Below are positions 7,691 through 17,180 of a stretch of 22,850 bases of DNA, piece after piece; position 1 is the first letter of the stretch, and each line of letters begins with the position of its first letter. Source of the stretch: a virus; the IMG/VR virus record IMGVR_UViG_3300022934_000205, positions 1 through 22,850 of that record. One strand, 5' to 3'. The notes beneath the pieces are model-generated. The model did not search any database. It had not been told where the DNA came from and worked only from the letters and a program-made list of their open reading frames with translations. The translations under genes were made by a program, and so were the position numbers.

Positions 7691-7933
7691 TTACTCTGCC
7701 GGAGGAGTTGGTGCGGGCTCTCCACTGCTTTCGGTAATTACTCCGAGAGCAATTTTATTTTCTACACCTGCTCCTACTTCTGCTACGCGAGCTTCTGTTG
7801 CAGTTGCATCGTAGCTTTCGTCTGTAAATACTGCGTTTACAGATCGTTCGTGTGTAATTGTACCGTCAGTAAAACTTACGTTTACAGTTCTATTTTCACC
7901 TTCTGGTGCATTATAAGTCCATGTTACTGGCAT
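7691..7933 (-). CDS. Small tail-cluster protein (80 aa), function unknown
   Basis: An 80-residue protein starting MPVTWTYNAPEGENRTVNVS with a beta-rich first half, an alanine-rich middle (ARVAEVGAGVENKIALG) and a Pro/Glu end (GEPAPTPPAE). There is no signal peptide or membrane segment. The start has a strong GGAGA Shine-Dalgarno and overlaps the last ten bases of the 1412-residue fibre gene; three bases separate its stop from the glycine-rich adhesin gene. I do not recognise a family with confidence. Its position directly after an S74 fibre parallels the 103-residue protein at 12175, which suggests a fibre-associated or assembly role, but nothing in the sequence proves this. Confidence 0.7.
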   Translation of the reverse strand: MPVTWTYNAPEGENRTVNVSFTDGTITHERSVNAVFTDESYDATATEARVAEVGAGVENKIALGVITESSGEPAPTPPAE

Positions 7934-10900
7934 TTAATTATCTCCTTGAGTTCTTCGATTTGAGCTTGTTGCTCTTTGATTGCTTCGATTAATAATGGTA
8001 TAATCTTTTCTTTGTCTACGGTTAAAAACTTGTGTTCTTCTCCAGTATCTTTTGTGTGTTCTACACTAAAAGGAGCTTCTGTAATTGCATCCGGAATTAT
8101 TTTTTCAACTTCTTGAGCAATGACTCCGTGCTCAAAATTACAAACAGGTTTAAAGTTATATTTTTCTTCTAAATCATCTCGCCAGTTAAAAGTTACGCCC
8201 CTTAATTTTAAAACCTTATTCAAAGCGTTATCAATAGTAGTAATATTTGTTTTTAATCTTTCATCTGAAGAGTATGCAGTAATATTTCCTGTTGCTAACA
8301 AGTTTCCTACAACTCTTACTCCAGAAAGCCCATAACTACTTCCCCCATCGAGATAAATTCCCGTGGGCCAATCTAGTTTAAGCTGTTGATAGTTGGGGCT
8401 GGTCCACGTGCCAGATGTTCTATAAATGGAGTAGGTAGAGGCATTATGCCAAAAAATACCTTCTGGGTATGATGCAGTATGGCCTACACTTGCTGGGGCA
8501 TAGGTTCCATTGGTAGAAAGAGTGAAAGTATTAAAAGTAATTCCACCCGTTGCAGTATCGTTTGCATCACTTCTTAAAAATGAAGCGCCTTGTATTCCGT
8601 CTACAGTATCAGCATCTAAACCTGAACCAGAGCCGTCGTTACCGGCATGCCATATAGTATTTCCACCATATGTAAAACTGTTGCCATTTACAAACTGAAT
8701 ATCTCCTGCTGTAGTTACCTTTAAACGCTCGGTCGAAGTAGTGCCAGACATAATTCTGACGCCTTTTGACGAGGTTGTTCGTTGAGCAAGAGTTAGCCAC
8801 CCTCTATCTGCAACAAGAGTAATTCCATCCGCCGTGTACACACCCGATGTAGATGTACCTCCATAGTGTAGAAAAAACCCTGCATAATTTGAAGTATTTG
8901 CTTGACTATCAAATTGAATACCTGCGTAGCCACTTGAAGGCGCTCGAAATTTTAAAGTATAGTTTGTGCGAACAGCTCCATCCATGTTTGCCCACATGCC
9001 GGATTTATGAATACCATCAAGAGTATCAGCATCAAGACCAGAGCCAGAACCGTCATTGCCAGCGTGCCAAACAATATTAGAGGTGCTATTATTTAAGCTC
9101 ATGTTACCGCTGGGAGTTTTTCTAATATCCCAAGCGCCCCACTCAGATGCTAGAAAGCCATAATCACCCCCCGCACCATATAACTGAACTCTAAAAGCAT
9201 CATTTGCATCTTCTAGTAGTAGAGCTGAAGCGCTTGTTGATCCGCTACGAAGAACTATATTTCGGTCGCCTTGCTGTAGAGTTTGTATTCTATCAATGCT
9301 TGCGTCTTTTACAAATAGTTTATTTGTACCATGAGCCGTCCAGTTTAGTATTACAAGAGACACATACCCAGTACTAGGAGCAATCCACTCTCGAGTTAAA
9401 GATACATAAGAAGTTGTAATAGCTCCGTTTTCATACCAACTTGTATCTCCGCCCGTTTCTTCTTGAACTAACGTGTGTGTTGCAGAGTTTGATACGTGTG
9501 TTTTTCCAGCAGGAAGATTACCAGTATAGTAATAAATTCTTGCATATAGACCATTTGAAGAAGCAGTATCTCCTTTAACTTGAACATTAAATTTTAATCT
9601 TTCTCCCGCAGTTACCGGGATTGCTTTGTAGACAGCACCTATACTCGTATCAGTTGTGCTATGGATTGCTACTGCTCTTTCAGAAAAATCGTAATAAACG
9701 GATGCTTCAGCCGAATTACCATATGCTGGGTTCCATCCTTGTATTCTTGCATATGTTTCTTGAAGGCCCTGAAGTTGTTGACCATCAAGAGTATCAGCAT
9801 CAAGACCAGAGCCAGAACCGTCGTTACTAGCTCCCCATACCGTTCCTTGAACCGTAGTGGAGAAAGATCCCCCGGTAGTGAGCACTGCTCTTTGTCCGCC
9901 ATTACAAATAAAAGATAATTGATGGTTTGTGTATGTGCCAACGTGCCCCATAGCGCCGCCATGCCAGCTATCGTGGGCATAAATACCCATACGCACATTG
10001 GCGGTTTTTACATTTATTCTTGAGTGGCCCGATCCATTTACATTTAATTGAGTATCCCAGCCGTCATAATTGGTTGGCGTTTCACCAATAGAAAGTCCAC
10101 CATAAGTTGCTCCATTTATATAAGCATTTCCCCCAACATATAATGTTGTGCTGTTGGGTCCGGTAATGCTTTCTCCTTGTCCAATACTTAAGCTTGTAGC
10201 AATTGTAGCGCGACCATTGACTGTGAGAGACATTGCTCCGTTACCCAAGCCGTGCCCTGAATCTCCCCACCAAAATCCACGATCAGATTGAGTGTCATCA
10301 TTCATCTGGAAGGTCATGGCCCAATCGTTTAGATGACCGTAAGTAATATTATCTTGCATTCCGATAGCGTAATTACTACCGGGGTATACTCTAATTTTAT
10401 CTCTAGAGGAAGCATTAGTAGCAGAAATTGTAGTGAATTGACCACTACTATTTGCCATATCTGTATAGTATGAGCCCTGCTGTCCGTCGAGTAGGTCAGC
10501 ATCAAGACCAGAGCCAGAACCGTCATTATCAGCGCCCCACGCTTCATAGCCCCCTCGTAATAGTACGCTTGAGCCAGCTAGATAAACGGGTGCGCTTGGG
10601 TTGTTTATGTAAAGATAATTAGTTGAGCCACTTCCATACCCTATATAACCCAAATTACTTCCATTTGCTTGAAAATAAAAATAAATATTTGCATTTGTTG
10701 CATTTGTTGCATTTGTATCGTTTAATTTAAATATATTTCCGCTTGCAACTGAAAAAGTCTTGACTCCAGTAATCGTCTGCGACCCACTAAGAGTTAATAG
10801 GTTTGAACCTTGTATTCCATCTACAGTGTCAGCGTCTAACCCCGAACCAGAGCCGTCGTTACCTGACGACCAAACGGTATCGCTACCACTTGAACCTATT

Positions 10901-12162
10901 GTAAGCACGCCCGAGGAAGTGAGCTTTGCTTTCATACTCCAACTAGTGCCGGTATTTCCACTGGTATCAAAGTACCAAGTCAAATGTCCGGAAGCGTCTA
11001 AGTGCTGTAAAAACGTTGTACTCGATGTGGTACTACGAAATGCATAAGAAGGGTATGTGCCGTAAAGTGTAAGAGCTTCAATATAGGAACCCGTATCCCA
11101 ATCTGCATCAATAAGTAAAGGTGTGTAAGAAATATTATCAGTTGCAGTTAGTTCGAGAGTTTTTCCAGAGCTATTTCCAGTTGGAGCCATTCGAATAATA
11201 CTTGCAGCTCCGTTAGACCATATAGTCGACTTTCCACTGTTATATCCTGCTCCCCACTGCAAATTATATCCTCCAGGAAGAGTTAAACTACCTGACGCAA
11301 TTGTAAGATTTCCTGTAAAAGTATCGGAAGTATCACTTCTTAAATACTTTGAGTCAGTTTGAGTTGTAATGTCAAAAGAAGTAATATAACCAGCACCATT
11401 CGTTAGCTGGTTGTTATTCGTTGGGATAGTTGGTTTGCCAGTCAAATCAGCATAAGCGCCACTAAACGACGATGTGCCTTTTGCATCGAGCTGTGTTTGA
11501 ATATTACTAGTTACACCATCTACATAATTAAGTTCCGCAACAGTTGCTGTAATACCAAGATTAGTTAGTGCATTTGTTTGTTGTGTTCCAGTTAAACCCT
11601 GAGAAGCTGTATCAATTCTTAAACGATTACCTAATGATGTCGCTGTCGTTGTAGAAAAGTTAGCATCATCACCCAGGGCTGCAGCCAATTCATTTAGTGT
11701 ATCAAGAGTAGTGGGTGCGCTGTCAGTAATTGAAGCAATAATACTACTCGAAGTGCCGTATCCATTTGTAGAAAGATAACTTGCTACACGAGCGTCTGTA
11801 TAGTAAAGATTCGTAGAGCCTTCTGTAATTTCATCAGAGTTATCTTTTGTTTGAATTTGAGTACCTACATAGTCAATCAGGGCCGCAGTTGTAGGAACAG
11901 TAGTATCATTATCATTTGAACCACTAATTCCCGTAGACGAAGTAATTGTTACATCAGTATGCAGTTTTGCAAAAGTTACATTTGCATCAGCAAGATTTGC
12001 AGTATGAACAGCTCCATCCGCAATTTTTGCGTTGGTAACCGCATCCGTCTGTAATTTAGCCGTAGAAATACTACCATCTGCAATAGTATCAGAAGACGCT
12101 TTCGAATTACTATCAAGATTTCTTAGCCACTCTGCTAACCGTCTGCCCTTCGATTTTGACAT
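7924..12162 (-). CDS. Long tail fibre with C-terminal S74 (endosialidase-type) autoprotease/chaperone
   Basis: A 1412-residue fibre protein. The N-terminus (MSKSKGRRLAEWLRNLDSNS) leads into a repeat region of the type DGSISTAKLQTDAVTNAKIADGA. A collar-like segment (LNYVDGVTSNIQTQLDAK, LTGKPTIPTNNNQLTNGAGY) follows. A long beta-structured shaft carries at least five copies of the motif NDGSGSGLDADxxDG. The C-terminal ~115 residues form a peptidase S74 / intramolecular chaperone domain: S1299 and K1304 in SDERLK fit the Ser-Lys dyad, HGVIAQEVEKIIPDA is the family core, and a C-terminal helix (KEQQAQIEELKEII) closes it. In known cases this domain drives trimer folding and then cuts itself off before the serine, so the mature fibre would end near residue 1298. 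It probably binds a host surface receptor. A GGAGT Shine-Dalgarno precedes the ATG. Confidence 0.92.
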   Translation of the reverse strand: MSKSKGRRLAEWLRNLDSNSKASSDTIADGSISTAKLQTDAVTNAKIADGAVHTANLADANVTFAKLHTDVTITSSTGISGSNDNDTTVPTTAALIDYVGTQIQTKDNSDEITEGSTNLYYTDARVASYLSTNGYGTSSSIIASITDSAPTTLDTLNELAAALGDDANFSTTTATSLGNRLRIDTASQGLTGTQQTNALTNLGITATVAELNYVDGVTSNIQTQLDAKGTSSFSGAYADLTGKPTIPTNNNQLTNGAGYITSFDITTQTDSKYLRSDTSDTFTGNLTIASGSLTLPGGYNLQWGAGYNSGKSTIWSNGAASIIRMAPTGNSSGKTLELTATDNISYTPLLIDADWDTGSYIEALTLYGTYPSYAFRSTTSSTTFLQHLDASGHLTWYFDTSGNTGTSWSMKAKLTSSGVLTIGSSGSDTVWSSGNDGSGSGLDADTVDGIQGSNLLTLSGSQTITGVKTFSVASGNIFKLNDTNATNATNANIYFYFQANGSNLGYIGYGSGSTNYLYINNPSAPVYLAGSSVLLRGGYEAWGADNDGSGSGLDADLLDGQQGSYYTDMANSSGQFTTISATNASSRDKIRVYPGSNYAIGMQDNITYGHLNDWAMTFQMNDDTQSDRGFWWGDSGHGLGNGAMSLTVNGRATIATSLSIGQGESITGPNSTTLYVGGNAYINGATYGGLSIGETPTNYDGWDTQLNVNGSGHSRINVKTANVRMGIYAHDSWHGGAMGHVGTYTNHQLSFICNGGQRAVLTTGGSFSTTVQGTVWGASNDGSGSGLDADTLDGQQLQGLQETYARIQGWNPAYGNSAEASVYYDFSERAVAIHSTTDTSIGAVYKAIPVTAGERLKFNVQVKGDTASSNGLYARIYYYTGNLPAGKTHVSNSATHTLVQEETGGDTSWYENGAITTSYVSLTREWIAPSTGYVSLVILNWTAHGTNKLFVKDASIDRIQTLQQGDRNIVLRSGSTSASALLLEDANDAFRVQLYGAGGDYGFLASEWGAWDIRKTPSGNMSLNNSTSNIVWHAGNDGSGSGLDADTLDGIHKSGMWANMDGAVRTNYTLKFRAPSSGYAGIQFDSQANTSNYAGFFLHYGGTSTSGVYTADGITLVADRGWLTLAQRTTSSKGVRIMSGTTSTERLKVTTAGDIQFVNGNSFTYGGNTIWHAGNDGSGSGLDADTVDGIQGASFLRSDANDTATGGITFNTFTLSTNGTYAPASVGHTASYPEGIFWHNASTYSIYRTSGTWTSPNYQQLKLDWPTGIYLDGGSSYGLSGVRVVGNLLATGNITAYSSDERLKTNITTIDNALNKVLKLRGVTFNWRDDLEEKYNFKPVCNFEHGVIAQEVEKIIPDAITEAPFSVEHTKDTGEEHKFLTVDKEKIIPLLIEAIKEQQAQIEELKEIIKCQ
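8590..10863 (-). repeat. Five dispersed ~50-base repeats encoding NDGSGSGLDADxxDG
   Basis: Copies lie near 8590-8643, 9011-9060, 9778-9826, 10481-10530 and 10810-10863 within the 1412-residue fibre gene. They share a core such as AGCATCAAGACCAGAGCC on the plus strand. Two sub-types are visible: the first and last copies resemble each other (encoding DADTVDGIQG), and the middle three form another group. They mark the joints between shaft segments of different sequence, so they are coding repeats. They could serve as sites of homologous recombination that swap or delete shaft segments. Confidence 0.85.
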
Positions 12163-12174
12163 TTTGTATACTCC

Positions 12175-12486
12175 TTACCAAGGTATCCCAGAGCTGTGAG
12201 TCGGGTTAGCCTGTTCTGCGATCTGTGCGTCGATAGCGGCTTCAACAGCGGCTACTTCATCGTCGCCCATTGTGGCCTTAGCCCACCCAACGGCAGTTTC
12301 TTCGGTAATATTAGCCCACTCGATAAAAGACTCGCCGGGGCTTTCGAGTCCTACAGTCCCGTAGGAAGAACCAGAGTTGTCGCCGTCTTCCTTTGAACAG
12401 CGCCAGTGTATGGTAGTCACTACGTTGGTGTGACCGTCTTGTGATACGTTGTAATCCATTGCGGATATAGTCCAGTTGTGTGCCAT
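12175..12486 (-). CDS. DUF7936-like small phage protein (103 aa)
   Basis: A 103-residue protein starting MAHNWTISAMDYNVSQDGHT. It has a beta-hairpin-like first half (NVVTTIHWRCSKED, then SSYGTVGLESP), a helical middle (EWANITEETAVGWAKATMG) and a conserved-looking end (IDAQIAEQANPTHSSGIPW). This pattern closely resembles small proteins common in cyanophages and other marine phages that I associate with DUF7936; the number is from memory. No biochemical function is known to me. The gene starts four bases after the stop of the 1556-residue S74 fibre, with its own AGGAG Shine-Dalgarno, and precedes the second S74 fibre by 12 bases. A structural or fibre-accessory role is therefore likely but inferred. 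Confidence 0.8.
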   Translation of the reverse strand: MAHNWTISAMDYNVSQDGHTNVVTTIHWRCSKEDGDNSGSSYGTVGLESPGESFIEWANITEETAVGWAKATMGDDEVAAVEAAIDAQIAEQANPTHSSGIPW

Positions 12487-12489
12487 AGT

Positions 12490-15400
12490 TTATTCTCCTT
12501 TTAGTGCCGATACTTCGGCTTCAAGTGTTTCAATTCGTGTTACTGCTTCTTGTAGGGCTTTGATGGCCTTCATGTACAAGACGCTGTACTTGACTGACTT
12601 CATGCCTTCATCGTTAGTCTTAACAAGTCCAGACATTCCAGAGGCTTCAAGCTCTTGAGCAACGACACCAATGTGCGTATCGTCTGTTTCATTGAGCGTA
12701 TAGCTTCTAACTTGCACAGCCATGATGTCATCAATCTGTGATGAGGCATCTACAATGTTTGACTTAACGCGCTCATCAGAAATACTACCGTAGCTGTTGT
12801 TTGTGTTTTGTAAGTCGCCATCACCCATAACTTTGGCTTCACCAGCATTTCCGCCAAAAGCACAACAAGTACTTCCTCCCCCTGCGTTACGGAAAGACTT
12901 TAAAGTGGAAGAATTCGAGCCTCCGATTCTTGTCCCAAAGTTAGTTGTATTTACAGTTGTTGATGTTGTACCAACTAGCAAAAAACCATCGCTTGTAATA
13001 CGCATACGCTCTGAATCATTTGTTGCGAATCGAAGAGCCGCATTTTCAAACAAATAGAGTTGTCCTTCAGTGCCGTTCCACCCTACTCTTAAGCCATCAG
13101 TATTAGCAGACCCTGACGTATCATCAGTAAATTGCATCTGAGAGTTAGAAGCTTGGTGTATGTGAAGAGGACGAACAGGAGAACTCGTACCAATACCAAC
13201 GTTACCACTGGAGTCGATACGCATACGTTCTGTAGCAGACGTATGAAGTTCTATAGCTTTTGCTTCATACTGGAGAATTCTAACATCTTCGTTAGAGTCA
13301 ATGCCTACCAAAGCTCCAGCACTACCTCCTGTCCCAGTAGTAGAGTTAGTAAACTGCACCCAGCTTCCTGCGCTAGTGCTTCGGTTTATGTGCAGAAGAT
13401 AGTTAGGACTCGTAGTACCAATACCAAAATTACCCACTGGAGTCATAACAAATTTATAGCCAGCACTTTCTCCGCTCGTACCAGCGTTTGTTAAATGAAA
13501 CCCAAGATTATTATCATTTCCTCCGCCAGTAGTTCCTTGAGCGATAAGGCTCCATTTGGCGCCTGTATCTGTAGCATCTAAAGTTAAACCAGCACCAACT
13601 GTAGACCCGCCCATAAAATGAGCTGTATCCCAAGTAGTGTCGTCTTTTACTTCAAATTGGACACTTGGACTCGTAGTACCAATACCAACGTGGCCGTCAC
13701 TTGTAATTGCTAAATCGACATTGCTACTCGACGGCGCGCCATGTCCCATTAAAAATTTATTTGCTCCTGCTGACCAAGTATTATCAGAAGCTAACATAAA
13801 GAATTCAGCGCCACCTGTTGTATTATTATCAAACAATAAAGTGGCACTATATGAAGTACTAGTTCCACCTAATGTAAGTTTTGCGGTCGAAAGCGGACTA
13901 GTTCCCATACCAATGTGACCTATTCCATCAATTCTCATACGCTCGGCATAAGAACCCCCATGTTCACTAGTCCAGAAAGAAAGTGCTGAATGGCCAGTAC
14001 TCCAAACATTTGCGTGATGTCTTATACCTGCCGCATTTTGGTCAGCGGCCGCCGCAACAAATTTTAATTCTTGGTAGTTATCATAAGAGGAGCCATTCGT
14101 TGTTGATAAATAGTTTTCTAGTTTTAAAACTGTACTATCTTTGGTTGCAGAAGTTATATGTAAGTTTGTTTCTGGAGAAGACTCTCCAATACCAACGTTG
14201 CCGCTAGAGTCGATACGCATACGTTCGGAGCCGCCAGCATATTGCACAAGGTCATTAGCATCAGAGCCAATGCGAACCTGTAAGTCATTAGTAGTAGTAT
14301 CTGCGTCTTTGAAAAGAATCTGAGAACCGCTAGTCGATGCGCTTTCAAACTTGCCAGAAACAACAGAGGCAGAACTACGGCTAACATGAAACACCCTGTC
14401 AGGACTCGCAGTGCCAATACCAACGTTGCCTGAAGAATTAATCGTAATTCGCGCGGTTGTAGCATCGTTGTCATAAAAGTCTAAATTACCTGTATTTCCT
14501 GACCGTATGGAGTATGAACGCCCCGTAGTAGCAGTAGTGTTATCTAACGTTATGTTAGTAGCATTACCTACGCCTTCAAGCTCAAGGGCACTTGCAGGAC
14601 TCGTAGTGCCAATACCAACGTTGCCGCTAGAGGTAATGCGCATTTTTTCATCGCTATCAACTTTAAAAATATGAGTACTATTTCCTACAGTATTTCCTTG
14701 ATCTGCTTCATAAACCATAGAACCATTCGTAGCTTCTAATCTAGCATAACCTCCTGCAGATGTGTCATCCCAACGAATTGCTGGGTCAGCGCCTTCTATT
14801 TCTAATTCATCGGCAGGACTCGTAGTACCAATACCAACATTGCCAGAAGCAGTAATTGTAGCTCGTACCGAGCCGTTTGTTTTTAAGCGCAAACCGTGGT
14901 TGCTATCGGTTCCTATGACGCCAACACCTGCTTGAGCTTGAATATTGATTAGCGCACCACTAACTCTTTCTACTTCTATTTCACCATTACCTGCTGAACT
15001 AACATGCAACAAAGCATTAGGACTATTAGTACCAATACCAACATTGCCAGATGAATTGATAACTAGTTTTGCTGACAGCCCGCCCGCATCGGTTGCATTG
15101 CCAGCGTCTGCACCAATAAAAAACGCATCACCAGCGATTTGATCGCTATCAGCCCTGCCTAACCACCATTTATCTGTACCTGCTGATTGAAAACCTATTG
15201 AGTTGTATCTGTTTGCAGGGGCATTTAAAAGTATTGCGTTATTGCTGGCATTTTCAACATGCAATGTCTCCGCAGGACTCGTAGTACCAATACCAACATC
15301 GCCGCCATTAAAATAAGAATCAGTTGTGCTGGAAATTTGTACATCTACAGTATTGCCAGCATCTCTTAACTGAATTTGACCGCCGCCAGCCGATGAAAGC

Positions 15401-17160
15401 TGGAGCATTCCTTTGTTGACGCCATTTGAGTTATTCCACTGAACTACATCTTCGCCGCCGGTGGTCGTATTGCCAGAAATTTCTAAATTTGCATTTAATG
15501 AGGTGGCTTTAATCCCTACACGCTCACTGCTATCAATAGTAATCGCAGTGCTTGTAGCGTTATCGTCGATGCCTGTAGAGGTTAAATTTCCGGTTACATT
15601 TAATCCTTTATTAAAATTCCAATCGTCATTTGTACCATTGTAAGTTAGTGTAGCACTTGCACCATCAACGGTAATACCAGCACCATTTGCAGCGGCTGCG
15701 TTGGCCGCGCCACTTGCAAGAGTAATATTCAAATCATCGACTGTCATTGTAGTCGAGTTAATTGTGGTGGTAGTGCCGTCAACCTGTAAATTACCCGCAA
15801 CTACAAGAGTACCAGTATTATCGCCTACAGCCGCAGGGTCAATAGTAAATGTAGAAGGTCCAGCAATATAGCCAGTAGTAGTAATATTTCCAGAATTTAT
15901 AGTGGAGAAAGAAGGTGTAGAAGTGCCCGCGTCTAAGTAATCTTCTATTTTTGTATTTAAAGATGCAGTTACAGCTTGATTTGAAGCATTTCCAATAAAT
16001 ATATCGCCATCATCAAGATTCGGAGTAGCATTACTTCTGCCAGCACCCATAATTTTAATTGAACCAGCAGAATTATCAGAACGAGTAACCTTTGCAATCT
16101 TTTGAATTTGTGCAGATTCTCCTGTAGGAGCAGAATTTGTTAATAAACCTGCTGTGGTAGAAACAAAAAGCTCGTCTCCTTCCGAAAAAGAAGAAGTATC
16201 TAACCCTGATAAAGTACCAAAGGTATAAATATCTACAGGATTGCCGGAAGACGCTGCAGCAGCTACAACACCAAATGCAGGCATCTTAGCAGAATCATCT
16301 GCATCTGCTTTAGAAACTACTGTAGTATTTCCAGAAATTCCAGAAATATAAACAACATCTCCTTTCGAGAGTGCTTCACCTGCTTGTGCCTTAAATAATA
16401 TAGCACCTCGAAGGTCACCAATGATATCCCCAGTAACTTCAAGTTCGCCACCAACTGCTAAATCTCCGCTATACTCACCAATTGTAACGGCTCGACCCAT
16501 ATCTACGATATAGTCGACCACGTCGCCTGTTACGAGCGCAGGATCAAATGTAATTGTAGAGCCAGAAATTGTGAAAGAGTCGCCGGGCTCCTGGGTTATG
16601 CCGTTAAGAGATACAATAAGAGCAGTTTCAGAAGAAGGAGTGTACGCAGACGAATTTAAGGTAAGACTATACGCAGCCTGAGCATTTACAGTAGTAATTG
16701 CATCAAGTTTTGTAGGATCCTGCAAAGTACCAGTAGTTGTTACATTTGTAAATGCAGCTATGCGAACTTCATCGTTCGCAGCAAGAGCCGAAGTAAATAC
16801 TACAGAGGTGCCATTTGTCGCCGTATAGTCAACTCCATCATCTTGAAATACTCCATTAAGAAATACTATGATAGAGTTTGCTGTATAGGAAAGAGTTGCA
16901 CTATTATTATCAGAGCCAGAAAAAGTAGTTTGGCTGGAAGTGGCAGTATACTCATACTCAATCATTCCAGCTTCTAAATAAGAGACTGAATCTGCTCCAC
17001 TTCCTCCAATCTCTACAATAGACTCAGTACCACCAACGTCCTTTTTGATGTACATTTTGCCATCATAGGTGTTGATTGCAACTTCGCCGAGTGCTAAATT
17101 CGATGTAGTAGGTGCAGCGCCCTGAGTACCAGAACGCTTTAATTTAATCGTCTGTGCCAT
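12490..17160 (-). CDS. Very long tail fibre with C-terminal S74 autoprotease/chaperone
   Basis: A 1556-residue fibre. Residues ~1-45 (TIKLKRSGTQGAAPTTSNLA, then LGEVAINTYDGKMYI) resemble the N-terminal domain of major tropism determinant (Mtd_N), also seen on the neighbouring 405-residue protein. Two copies of an FLNGV..DYTAT / SLNGITQEPGDSF module follow (~60-230). Next comes a region around KAQAGEALSKGDVVYISGIS, then a long shaft of about ten repeats of the type SSGNVGIGTTSPxxxLH. The last ~96 residues are an S74 domain with S1461 and K1466 in SDERVK, THIGVVAQELE, and a terminal coiled coil. The domain should direct trimerisation and then cleave before S1461. No enzymatic (lyase, sialidase) domain is evident, so it is probably a binding fibre. 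Start is ATG with a GAGGGAG Shine-Dalgarno. Confidence 0.92.
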   Translation of the reverse strand: MAQTIKLKRSGTQGAAPTTSNLALGEVAINTYDGKMYIKKDVGGTESIVEIGGSGADSVSYLEAGMIEYEYTATSSQTTFSGSDNNSATLSYTANSIIVFLNGVFQDDGVDYTATNGTSVVFTSALAANDEVRIAAFTNVTTTGTLQDPTKLDAITTVNAQAAYSLTLNSSAYTPSSETALIVSLNGITQEPGDSFTISGSTITFDPALVTGDVVDYIVDMGRAVTIGEYSGDLAVGGELEVTGDIIGDLRGAILFKAQAGEALSKGDVVYISGISGNTTVVSKADADDSAKMPAFGVVAAAASSGNPVDIYTFGTLSGLDTSSFSEGDELFVSTTAGLLTNSAPTGESAQIQKIAKVTRSDNSAGSIKIMGAGRSNATPNLDDGDIFIGNASNQAVTASLNTKIEDYLDAGTSTPSFSTINSGNITTTGYIAGPSTFTIDPAAVGDNTGTLVVAGNLQVDGTTTTINSTTMTVDDLNITLASGAANAAAANGAGITVDGASATLTYNGTNDDWNFNKGLNVTGNLTSTGIDDNATSTAITIDSSERVGIKATSLNANLEISGNTTTGGEDVVQWNNSNGVNKGMLQLSSAGGGQIQLRDAGNTVDVQISSTTDSYFNGGDVGIGTTSPAETLHVENASNNAILLNAPANRYNSIGFQSAGTDKWWLGRADSDQIAGDAFFIGADAGNATDAGGLSAKLVINSSGNVGIGTNSPNALLHVSSAGNGEIEVERVSGALINIQAQAGVGVIGTDSNHGLRLKTNGSVRATITASGNVGIGTTSPADELEIEGADPAIRWDDTSAGGYARLEATNGSMVYEADQGNTVGNSTHIFKVDSDEKMRITSSGNVGIGTTSPASALELEGVGNATNITLDNTTATTGRSYSIRSGNTGNLDFYDNDATTARITINSSGNVGIGTASPDRVFHVSRSSASVVSGKFESASTSGSQILFKDADTTTNDLQVRIGSDANDLVQYAGGSERMRIDSSGNVGIGESSPETNLHITSATKDSTVLKLENYLSTTNGSSYDNYQELKFVAAAADQNAAGIRHHANVWSTGHSALSFWTSEHGGSYAERMRIDGIGHIGMGTSPLSTAKLTLGGTSTSYSATLLFDNNTTGGAEFFMLASDNTWSAGANKFLMGHGAPSSSNVDLAITSDGHVGIGTTSPSVQFEVKDDTTWDTAHFMGGSTVGAGLTLDATDTGAKWSLIAQGTTGGGNDNNLGFHLTNAGTSGESAGYKFVMTPVGNFGIGTTSPNYLLHINRSTSAGSWVQFTNSTTGTGGSAGALVGIDSNEDVRILQYEAKAIELHTSATERMRIDSSGNVGIGTSSPVRPLHIHQASNSQMQFTDDTSGSANTDGLRVGWNGTEGQLYLFENAALRFATNDSERMRITSDGFLLVGTTSTTVNTTNFGTRIGGSNSSTLKSFRNAGGGSTCCAFGGNAGEAKVMGDGDLQNTNNSYGSISDERVKSNIVDASSQIDDIMAVQVRSYTLNETDDTHIGVVAQELEASGMSGLVKTNDEGMKSVKYSVLYMKAIKALQEAVTRIETLEAEVSALKGE
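13177..15302 (-). repeat. About ten DNA repeats encoding the VGIGTTSP motif
   Basis: A sequence close to ACTCGTAGTACCAATACCAA (plus strand) recurs near 13185, 13408, 13668, 13897, 14181, 14400, 14597, 14817, 15020 and 15273, a spacing of about 200-280 bases. Many copies are followed by GTCGATACGCATACGTTC, encoding ERMRIDSSG. The variable DNA between the copies encodes differing shaft segments. Near-identity at the DNA level, rather than only in protein, points to recent duplication or continuing homogenisation by recombination. This is a coding repeat within the 1556-residue fibre gene. Confidence 0.88.
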
Positions 17161-17180
17161 ATGGCTCCCTCTTTAAAACT

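Noticed and set aside
9669-9998. 109-residue minus-strand frame inside the 1412-residue fibre gene
   Set aside because: It is an out-of-frame shadow of the fibre; its apparent hydrophobic runs come from shifted Ser/Gly/Asp codons of the repeat.
13177-15302. Regularly spaced repeats resembling a CRISPR array or minisatellite
   Set aside because: The repeats are in frame within one long fibre gene, encode the known VGIGTTSP-type shaft motif, and have spacers of about 200 bases, far too long for CRISPR.
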